Of a stretch of DNA of 64,000 bases, positions 58,557 to 64,000 are shown piece by piece (position 1 is the stretch's first letter; each line of letters starts with the position of its first letter). The translations under genes were made by a program, and so were the position numbers. Source of the DNA: Clostridia bacterium (GTDB lineage Bacteria > Bacillota > Clostridia > Oscillospirales > Acutalibacteraceae); assembly GCA_017473435.1 (NCBI GenBank), contig JAFULG010000080.1:20013-84012 (forward strand). Reading direction: 5' to 3'. Under the pieces are notes generated by a model. The model had not been told where the DNA came from. It ran no database searches and saw only the letters and a program-made list of their open reading frames with translations.

Positions 58557-59504
58557 TCAGTCAAGCTTTGCCTTTGCCTCGGCAACCTTTCTGCCGTGAT
58601 TATAAAGCTTTCTGTTATCAAGAGCCCACATTCTCTGAGTGAATTCGCCCTCATTCACACCTGAAACCGCCTCGTTGATTTCGTAAATCGTAGCGTCAAG
58701 CTTATCAAGCTGGCTGAGGATTTCCGCTTCAAGAAACATGGGTCTTACCGATGCACCGAACTCGGGCTCGCCGTGATGTGAGATAACCATATGCTGTAAA
58801 AGCATTGCTTTTTCGCCCCTGATGCCAAGCTCCGAAGCCTTCTTTTCAATTTTCATTGCGCCCATAACAAGGTGACCGATAAGCTCACCTTTGACGCTGT
58901 AGCCCGTTACAAGTCCTGCAGAGCTTAAATTGAACTCGTCAATCTTGCAAAGGTCGTGAACGATTGCACCGCACATAAGAAGATCTCTGTCAACGCTGGG
59001 ATAAATTCTGCAGACACCCTCGCAAAGGCGCAAAATTGAAAGTGTATGATAAAGAAGTCCGCCTCTTATTGCGTGATGAAGTTTAAAGGCAGCAGGCCAA
59101 TGCAGAAGCTCGTTTTCACAGTCCTTTACAAGACTGTAAGTAAGGCGCTGAAGCTCATCATCCTCAACTGCAGCAATAATATTCATTATTTCTCCGAGCA
59201 TCATTTCGCCGCTATAGTCAGCAGTAGGAACAAAATCGGCAATATTTATTCCGTCATTAGCCTCTACGTGGCGGATTTTATCCACACGAAGCTGATCGTT
59301 GCCGTTGAATTGAGTAACGCTGCCTCTTACCTTTATAACCTCACCGGGAGTATATTCGCCGTGAATAAGCTCATTATAATCCCAAAGCTTTGCAGGAATT
59401 TCGCCTTCCTTATTGCAAAGCATCATATCGAGATAAGCTGCGCCCTTAACATTTACCTTTTTATCAATGGTTTTTATTAACCAGAAGCCGTCGTTATTAG
59501 CCAT
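58557..59504 (-). CDS. yhaM: 3'-5' exoribonuclease, YhaM family
   Basis: 315 residues. An OB-fold RNA/ssDNA-binding domain (about 15-80: KGAAYLDMMLCNKEGEIPAKLWD, VIKVRGSVTQFNGNDQL) is followed by an HD hydrolase domain with the metal ligands HHAIRGGLLYHTLS (about 142-155) and IVHDLCKIDEF (about 180-190). A further HHGEPEFGA motif near 243 matches the family. Acts on RNA and possibly DNA ends, with Mn2+ or Co2+. It lies 12 bp downstream of the mrnC stop, with no other gene between. Confidence 0.92.
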   Translation of the reverse strand: MANNDGFWLIKTIDKKVNVKGAAYLDMMLCNKEGEIPAKLWDYNELIHGEYTPGEVIKVRGSVTQFNGNDQLRVDKIRHVEANDGINIADFVPTADYSGEMMLGEIMNIIAAVEDDELQRLTYSLVKDCENELLHWPAAFKLHHAIRGGLLYHTLSILRLCEGVCRIYPSVDRDLLMCGAIVHDLCKIDEFNLSSAGLVTGYSVKGELIGHLVMGAMKIEKKASELGIRGEKAMLLQHMVISHHGEPEFGASVRPMFLEAEILSQLDKLDATIYEINEAVSGVNEGEFTQRMWALDNRKLYNHGRKVAEAKAKLD

Positions 59505-59516
59505 ATGAATTCCTCC

Positions 59517-59906
59517 TTATTCGCTGATTATACCGAAAAGCTCTCTTAATCTTTCAATCTCACCCTTGAGATAGAGATAACCGAAAAGAGCCTCGAGTCC
59601 CGTTGCACGGTGATAGTCACCCTCACTTGCATTTTTTGCTCTGTGATTTGTATGTGCGTTTCTGCCTCTTTTGAAAATTGTAAGCTCCTTTTCTGTAAGC
59701 GTATCAATAATTTTATCAACAGCCTTTGACTGTGCCGAAGCCTTGACAAGCCTTGTAGCGCTTGAATGAAGGGCATTTACAGGCCTGTTCGCCTCACAGA
59801 TAAGCTGCTCACGGACAAAAAGATCGAATACCGTATCACCCACAAAAGCGAGAGTGAGAGGGCTTAAGTTTTCCGTATCACATTCTTTATTAAATAAGCG
59901 TTCCAT
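59517..59906 (-). CDS. mrnC: Mini-ribonuclease III
   Basis: 129 residues. RNase III catalytic domain without a dsRNA-binding domain. In B. subtilis it matures 23S rRNA. LSPLTLAFVGDTVFDLFVREQLI near 15-37 carries the first Asp ligand. RGRNAHTNHRAKNASEGDYHRATGLEALFGYLYL near 88-121 holds the EALxGxLY signature (here GLEALFGYLYLKGE), with the acidic ligands. It lies immediately before obgE in the transcript's upstream direction (3 bp), so the two are probably co-transcribed. Confidence 0.94.
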   Translation of the reverse strand: MERLFNKECDTENLSPLTLAFVGDTVFDLFVREQLICEANRPVNALHSSATRLVKASAQSKAVDKIIDTLTEKELTIFKRGRNAHTNHRAKNASEGDYHRATGLEALFGYLYLKGEIERLRELFGIISE

Positions 59907-59908
59907 TT

Positions 59909-61180
59909 TTACTCCATAAACTCAAACTCGTAGTCATAAATGCTTACAATATCGCCCTCGTTGATTCCCTTTTCACGAAGAGCCTCAATAATACCGCTTG
60001 AGATAAGCACCCTCTGGAAATACTGAAGGGATTCATAGTCGTCAAGATCGGTACGGCAGAGAATTTTAATAAGCCATTCTGCTTCAACAATATAAACATC
60101 ATCCTCAACGGTAATTGTAAAGCCGGTATTCTGCTTTTTAATAAGCATATCAAGAGGGATCTCCTCCTGCTCATAGCGGATAACGGGAGGAAGGGTTGCA
60201 AGCTTAGCCGCAACAGCATCAATTACCTCTTTCGTACCCTCCACAATGGGAGCGCACATTTCAAAATATTCGTATCCCTTATCCTCAATATAAGCGCGGA
60301 AGCGTTCTCTCTGTTCATCGGTAGCAAGGTCTATTTTATTTGCCGCTACAATCTGCGGTCTTTGTGCAAGCTCAGGATTGAATCTTTCAAGCTCGAGATT
60401 AATTTTTTCAAAATCCTCTATAGGGTCACGGCCCTCGCTGCCTGCAACATCGACAATATGAAGAAGCATCCGGCAACGGTCAACGTGTCTTAAGAAAGCG
60501 TGACCGAGACCTATACCCTCGCTTGCGCCCTCAATAAGTCCGGGGATGTCAGCAATAACAAAGGAGCTGCCCTCGCCCATTGAAACTACACCGAGTACGG
60601 GAGTAATTGTCGTAAAATGGTAATCGGCAATGATGGGCTTTGCCTGACTTACAACGGAAATGAAGCTTGATTTACCGACATTCGGAAAGCCTAAAAGTCC
60701 TACATCGGCAAGAAGCTTTAATTCGAGAGTTACCTCCCATTCTTCACCGGGTGCACCGCCCTTAGCAAAACGGGGAGTCTGCCTTGTAGCAGTTGCAAAA
60801 TGGCTGTTACCCCAACCGCCTCTGCCGCCTTTCGCAGCAATGAAAGGCTCATCGGTTGACATATCAGCCATAATTACACCGCTCTCATTTTCGCGTATAA
60901 CCGTACCTCTCGGCACCTTGATAATGAGATCCTCAGCCTTTCTGCCGTTTCTTCTGCCGCCCTGACCGTCACAGCCGTTGGGAGCCTTGTATTTTCTTTT
61001 ATACTTAAAATCATTGAGAGTGGAAAGGTTATCGTCTACAACAAAAACAATATCGCCGCCCTTACCGCCGTCGCCGCCGTCAGGACCGCCTGCATTGACA
61101 AACTTTTCTCTGTGAAAGGCAATGGCACCGTTACCGCCGTCACCTGCTTTAATCTTAATCGTCGCTTTATCTATAAACAT
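59909..61180 (-). CDS. obgE: GTPase Obg (CgtA)
   Basis: 423 residues. An essential GTPase acting in 50S ribosome assembly and stress control. The Gly-rich Obg domain (about 1-158: KAGDGGNGAIAFHREKF) is followed by the G domain. G1 is GFPNVGKSSFI near 167-177. G3 is DIPGLIEGASEG near 213-224. NKID is near 285. A C-terminal OCT domain (about 345-423) follows. It ends in ISIYDYEFEFME. First of the obgE-mrnC-yhaM run. The gene starts 73 bp left of copy J of the hairpin repeat. Confidence 0.97.
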   Translation of the reverse strand: MFIDKATIKIKAGDGGNGAIAFHREKFVNAGGPDGGDGGKGGDIVFVVDDNLSTLNDFKYKRKYKAPNGCDGQGGRRNGRKAEDLIIKVPRGTVIRENESGVIMADMSTDEPFIAAKGGRGGWGNSHFATATRQTPRFAKGGAPGEEWEVTLELKLLADVGLLGFPNVGKSSFISVVSQAKPIIADYHFTTITPVLGVVSMGEGSSFVIADIPGLIEGASEGIGLGHAFLRHVDRCRMLLHIVDVAGSEGRDPIEDFEKINLELERFNPELAQRPQIVAANKIDLATDEQRERFRAYIEDKGYEYFEMCAPIVEGTKEVIDAVAAKLATLPPVIRYEQEEIPLDMLIKKQNTGFTITVEDDVYIVEAEWLIKILCRTDLDDYESLQYFQRVLISSGIIEALREKGINEGDIVSIYDYEFEFME

Positions 61181-61252
61181 AGCTTAATCTCCTTATCGGT
61201 TGGCATATTGATTTATTATAGCATAAAAAGAAAGAAATATAAAGGGACAATC

Positions 61253-61318
61253 AAAGTTTTTTTGATTACTTTTTTTACAAAAAAAGTAATGCCCGACCGG
61301 CGAGGTCATCAGATGAAT
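61253..61318 (+). repeat. Hairpin repeat, copy J (orphan orientation)
   Basis: AAAGTTTTTTTG, stem ATTACTTTTTTT/AAAAAAAGTAAT, GCCCGACCGGCGAGGTC. It matches the family, but no rightward gene ends just before it. It lies upstream of obgE instead, so it is an exception to the rule that copies follow a stop codon. Confidence 0.85.
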
Positions 61319-61326
61319 TATAAAGT

Positions 61327-61361
61327 TAAGCAGACGTTTAAATTAAACACCTGCTTTTTTT
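61327..61361. terminator. Terminator between the two inverted repeat copies
   Basis: Stem AAGCAG-GTTTAA/TTAAAC-CTGCTT followed by TTTTT on the rightward side. It serves the leftward gene ending at 61441. Confidence 0.7.
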
Positions 61362-61370
61362 GATGATATT

Positions 61371-61431
61371 TTGTTTTATTTCGCTCGCCGCGTGGCGTTA
61401 CTTTCTTATAAGAAAGTAACCAAAGAATTTT
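61371..61431 (-). repeat. 3'UTR hairpin repeat, copy after the 154-residue gene
   Basis: In mRNA sense: AAAATTCTTTG, stem GTTACTTTCTT/AAGAAAGTAAC, GCCACGCGGCGAGCGAAATAAAACAAA. Confidence 0.9.
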
Positions 61432-61440
61432 GATTGTTTA

Positions 61441-61905
61441 TTACTTCTCAAACCCGTTTTTCTTCGCCCAGAGTTCGAGTGAGCCTGCACTGTAGGAAAT
61501 CTTTTCAAGGGTTTCGAGAATATTGCCGAACTCGGCACGCTCGTTTTCGGAAATTTCGCCGTCCTCTAAAATCGCGTAAATTCTGTCATTTGCGTTTTCG
61601 AGAAAATGCAGAGCCGACAACAGCCTCACGGAGATTTTGTCGAGATCATCACAGATAAAGGGCTTGCTGTCACAGCCGAGAGGACACTCCTTTGAGCAGT
61701 AAAAGTTGCGAAGCTCGGGAGCGTTATACACCTTCGCCATTGCCGCAACATCATCGGGCTCGGGAGTTTTCTGCCCGTTTTCAATTTTCATCAGTCTCAG
61801 ACGGTCAATGCACAAAAGCTCCTGTGCCGTGTCAATGCTTTTCAAAAGCGGATTTTCCTCTGCCACTTTTTTTCGCGCAAGGCGATAAATGTTTTCTTCC
61901 TTCAT
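61441..61905 (-). CDS. Helix-turn-helix regulator, XRE-like, with extended C-terminus
   Basis: 154 residues. The N-terminal helical part (about 1-70: NIYRLARKKVAEENPLLKSIDTAQELLCIDRLRLMKIENGQKTPEPDDVAAMAKVYNAPELRNFYC) looks like an XRE-type HTH. The rest is helical, with a Cys cluster (CSKECPLGCDSKPFIC about 69-84) and no known ligand-binding domain. A small DNA-binding regulator. The targets are unknown. A leftward promoter (61938-61966) lies just upstream. Confidence 0.8.
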   Translation of the reverse strand: MKEENIYRLARKKVAEENPLLKSIDTAQELLCIDRLRLMKIENGQKTPEPDDVAAMAKVYNAPELRNFYCSKECPLGCDSKPFICDDLDKISVRLLSALHFLENANDRIYAILEDGEISENERAEFGNILETLEKISYSAGSLELWAKKNGFEK

Positions 61906-61937
61906 ATGTAAGACTCCAATTTTAATTTATATGTTTT

Positions 61938-61966
61938 ATTATAACAAAAACTGTGCTTAAAGGCAA
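61938..61966 (-). promoter_or_regulatory. Promoter of the 154-residue regulator gene
   Basis: Leftward TTGCCT (61966-61961), 17 bp spacer, TATAAT (61943-61938). Confidence 0.7.
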
Positions 61967-62025
61967 GTATTTCCTGATGCAGTCTTTTTCTCACTTCAGG
62001 TGAATTTTTTTCGCAAAATGAGTTA

Positions 62026-62054
62026 TTGTTTTTACTAGATTTTTAGAGTATTAT
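62026..62054 (+). promoter_or_regulatory. Promoter of the XRE/TPR regulator gene
   Basis: TTGTTT (62026-62031), 17 bp spacer, TATTAT (62049-62054), 28 bp before the ATG. Confidence 0.65.
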
Positions 62055-62082
62055 AAATACATAAAAATCAGAAGGTGATAAA

Positions 62083-63192
62083 ATGAATATATATCTTGGT
62101 GAAACCTTAAAAGCATTACGTCTTAAAAGGGATTTGACGCAGGAGGCTCTTGCCGATATTTTCGGTGTAAGCTTTCAGAGTGTAAGCCGTTGGGAGCGCG
62201 GTGAAAGCTATCCCGACATAACTATGCTCCCAGTGATTGCTTCCTTTTTCGGAGTGAGCGTTGATGATTTACTCGGAATTAACGAGGACCGTAACGAAGA
62301 AAAAATCAACGGCTTTCTTGAGCTTTATGACACACTGAAGCTCAAGGACATACAACGGGTATATGACGAATACAAAAAGGCGGCGCAGGAATTTCCCAAT
62401 GATTTCCGTATACAGATAAGATATATGGAGCTTTTGCAGGAGGCAGGAATTTTCGGAAATTCATTCGAACTTATTGCTTCGGGTGAATACAAAAAGCTGT
62501 CTGCGGAAATTTCAAGGATATACAATAGCATTCAGAAGCACTGCACTGATGACAGCATAAGAATATGGTCAAAACGCATTATGATTTCACATCTGCTGTG
62601 GAAATATTACTGCATCAGCAACGAGGAAGGCAAATATCAGGTTTATGAAGAATATCTTAACCGTGCAAAGGAAATTGCAGAAACTCTGCCCTCTTTGTCT
62701 GATTCAAGGGAGCTTATGGCAATTCGGGACAGAGAGAACTATTATCAGGTGCACAAAACCGCCATTGAGGAATTGATCTTTCATCTCCATGAGGAGCTGT
62801 TCGGCTACTGTATGAATTATTCTCCCGAGGAACGAATAAGGCAGTACGAGGCTCTGCAAAGTCTTCTTAATTTGATTTATCCCGACGGGAGCTACGGCAA
62901 AAACTCCTTCAACAGGCTTTATAATTACGGTCACCTGGGGCATCTTTATCACAAGGCAGGAGATGACGAAAAAGCCCTTGAGAACCTGAAAAAAGCTGCA
63001 GAATTCGCGGTAATGCTTGACTCACAGCCCGATTTTTCCGAACAGGTGAAAAGGTACTATAATTACGGAACAGCATACCGTGAAATGACTGCACGGGAGT
63101 TTATGAAAACGGTAATGACGGAGCATTATCAGCTGAGCGAGGGGTTTAAGGGAACACGGGAGTTTGGGGAAATAGTGGAGATGCTTGGGTGA
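62083..63192 (+). CDS. XRE-family regulator with TPR-like C-terminus
   Basis: 369 residues. An N-terminal XRE HTH (LGETLKALRLKRDLTQEALADIFGVSFQSVSRWERGESYPDITMLPVIASFFGVSVDDLLGI). The rest (about 85-365) is all-helical with repeated Tyr/Leu positions, including YNYGHLGHLYHKAGDDEKALENLKKAAEFA, a clear TPR-type unit. Such regulators often respond to a peptide or to a binding partner through the TPR. AGAAGG precedes the ATG. Divergent from the 154-residue regulator. Target genes unknown. Confidence 0.88.
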   Translation: MNIYLGETLKALRLKRDLTQEALADIFGVSFQSVSRWERGESYPDITMLPVIASFFGVSVDDLLGINEDRNEEKINGFLELYDTLKLKDIQRVYDEYKKAAQEFPNDFRIQIRYMELLQEAGIFGNSFELIASGEYKKLSAEISRIYNSIQKHCTDDSIRIWSKRIMISHLLWKYYCISNEEGKYQVYEEYLNRAKEIAETLPSLSDSRELMAIRDRENYYQVHKTAIEELIFHLHEELFGYCMNYSPEERIRQYEALQSLLNLIYPDGSYGKNSFNRLYNYGHLGHLYHKAGDDEKALENLKKAAEFAVMLDSQPDFSEQVKRYYNYGTAYREMTAREFMKTVMTEHYQLSEGFKGTREFGEIVEMLG

Positions 63193-63233
63193 AGATACTA
63201 TTTGACACTTGGTAATTTTCCATAAAAGTAAAC

Positions 63234-63268
63234 GAGTAGAGTGTGTTGAACACTCTACTCGTTTTTAG
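63234..63268. terminator. Bidirectional terminator between convergent genes
   Basis: Stem ACGAGTAGAGTGT/ACACTCTACTCGT followed by TTTTAG rightward. It also ends the leftward gene stopping at 63273. Confidence 0.85.
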
Positions 63269-63272
63269 TGAT

Positions 63273-63614
63273 TTATACTTCAGGCAAACTCACATTATGT
63301 ACATCTTTCAAATACTGCTCAAATATTCTGAAGAAGCTATGAAAAGCCGCCGCATCATCGTTGCCGCTAATATACAATATGTGATTCCACCAACAGGCGT
63401 ATCCGTTTTTATCGGTCAGATTTTTATAATACCAATCTGTAAAAAGATAAAAATACCTGAGTTGATTTTCATAATCACAAACAGAAAAGGCATAAGACAT
63501 ACCAAACATATGGTCTCTTAAAGAGAGCAATGAAGGCTTTCCGAAAAACAAATTAGGACATTTTTTTACTTCTGCAAAAAATTTAAGCTCATCGAATTTA
63601 TTAATATGTTCCAT
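63273..63614 (-). CDS. Protein of unknown function
   Basis: 113 residues from the ATG at 63614 (a GGCGGTG site). An in-frame extension to 63665 would cross the promoter region and is rejected. Aromatic-rich and soluble (LSLRDHMFGMSYAFSVCDYENQLRYFYLFTDWYYKNL, CWWNHILYISGNDDAAAFHSFFRIF). No signal peptide and no membrane segment. The size, single-gene layout and aromatic content resemble some immunity or SMI1-like proteins, but I could not assign a family. Confidence 0.7.
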   Translation of the reverse strand: MEHINKFDELKFFAEVKKCPNLFFGKPSLLSLRDHMFGMSYAFSVCDYENQLRYFYLFTDWYYKNLTDKNGYACWWNHILYISGNDDAAAFHSFFRIFEQYLKDVHNVSLPEV

Positions 63615-63636
63615 TTTTTTCACCGCCTTTATTGAT

Positions 63637-63665
63637 ATTATATCATATGCAGATAAACGTTTCAA
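63637..63665 (-). promoter_or_regulatory. Promoter of the 113-residue protein gene
   Basis: Leftward TTGAAA (63665-63660), 17 bp spacer, TATAAT (63642-63637). Confidence 0.75.
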
Positions 63666-63757
63666 CTAAACAAACATATAAACTCAGTCTGTTTAACTGA
63701 ACAAATAAAAATTTCCCGTAGACAGCAGTATGCTAATCCGACGGGGTTGAAATACAA

Positions 63758-63789
63758 AATAAAAAAGACTGTCTTTTCAGACAGTCTCG
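63758..63789 (-). terminator. rRNA operon terminator
   Basis: Leftward stem AGACTGTCTG/CAGACAGTCT-type (AGACTGTC/GACAGTCT) followed by TTTTTTATTTT, about 71 bp past the 23S 3' end. Confidence 0.85.
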
Positions 63790-63860
63790 TTTGTACCTTC
63801 AAAACTAAACAAAGGAAGTAAATGTAAGAGGATTGTAGTATCCTGTTGAACCAAGGATTT

Positions 63861-64000
63861 GGTCAAGCCCTCGACCTATTAGTATTGCCTAGCTGAATGC
63901 ATCACTGCACTTACACATGCAACCTATCAACCTCATAGTCCTTGAGGGGTCTTACTAGCTTATGCTATGGGATATCTTATCTTGGAGATGGCTTCACGCT
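63861..64000 (-). rRNA. 23S ribosomal RNA, 3' end (partial)
   Basis: The reverse strand reads AGCGTGAAGCCATC near the window's edge and later CTAATAGGTCGAGGGCTTGACC, the typical 3' end of 23S rRNA. The mature 3' end is placed at about 63861. Only about 140 nt are visible. The rRNA operon is transcribed leftward. Between the 23S end and the terminator there are 71 bases, too few for a 5S gene, so the 5S gene is not in its usual place. Confidence 0.93.

Noticed and set aside
63700-63757. tRNA or 5S gene after 23S
   Set aside because: The CCCGT/ACGGG hairpin with an inner AGCA/TGCT stem is too short and lacks tRNA or 5S landmarks.
1-64000. CRISPR array, prophage or insertion sequence
   Set aside because: No array of identical spaced repeats, no phage structural or integrase genes and no transposase were found in either strand.

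Overview
The window looks like a chromosomal piece of a low-to-mid GC, spore-lineage Firmicute of class Clostridia, probably a gut Oscillospiraceae/Ruminococcaceae-type organism. The reasons are a spoIIR gene, strong AGGAGG ribosome binding sites, TTGACA/TATAAT promoters with 16-18 bp spacers, Gram-positive-type lipoproteins, an obgE-mrnC-yhaM-rsmD-coaD block, a glycine riboswitch in front of an AGCS symporter, and short palindromic intergenic repeats of the kind common in gut Clostridia. This placement is inferred from gene content and style, not from a phylogeny.

Bases 1-5500 are a leftward purine operon (purE-purC-purF-purM-purN-purO and the first 32 codons of an AICAR formyltransferase). 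It has a TTGACA/TATAAT promoter and a leader resembling a ZTP riboswitch. Bases 5577-14601 are a leftward pyrimidine operon (pyrC-carB-pyrK-pyrD-pyrF-pyrE-pyrB-pyrI). It covers UMP synthesis except carA, which is not in the window. Bases 14800-32940 are mixed metabolism: a secreted protein with two metallophosphoesterase domains, a MATE pump, an aconitase-family hydratase, MalQ, a glycine-riboswitch-controlled Na+/amino acid symporter, a GDPD, a 46-residue small protein with complete gene signals, a cytidylate-kinase-like protein, a TlpA-like thioredoxin, a GH3 glycosidase and an ATC-hydrolase family protein.

Bases 33249-42900 hold rpsO-pnp, a small lipoprotein, an orphan PTS EIIC-like transporter, a threonine aldolase, RmuC and an orphan oligopeptide-binding lipoprotein. 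Bases 42880-46908 are a four-gene surface-glycan cluster (three GT2 transferases and a TagF-like transferase). Bases 47010-56374 carry asnA, a compact 29-codon peptide locus with facing promoters that resembles a type I toxin-antitoxin module, an acylating aldehyde dehydrogenase, glycerate kinase with a HAD phosphatase, an acyl carrier protein, spoIIR, a geranylgeranyl-reductase-like flavoprotein and a membrane-anchored MerR regulator. Bases 56461-64000 hold a DivIVA-like coiled-coil protein, coaD-rsmD, yhaM, mrnC-obgE, two HTH regulators, an unknown protein and the 3' end of a 23S rRNA gene with no 5S gene between it and its terminator.

The two most unusual things are the small-peptide locus at 48061-48340 and a dispersed family of about 11 hairpin repeats. 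Nearly all of those repeats sit just after a stop codon and before the intrinsic terminator, and the two arms of the stem change together from copy to copy. Also notable are a PurF homologue whose glutaminase domain has lost the nucleophilic cysteine and other key residues, and the MerR protein with three membrane segments and a large outer domain.
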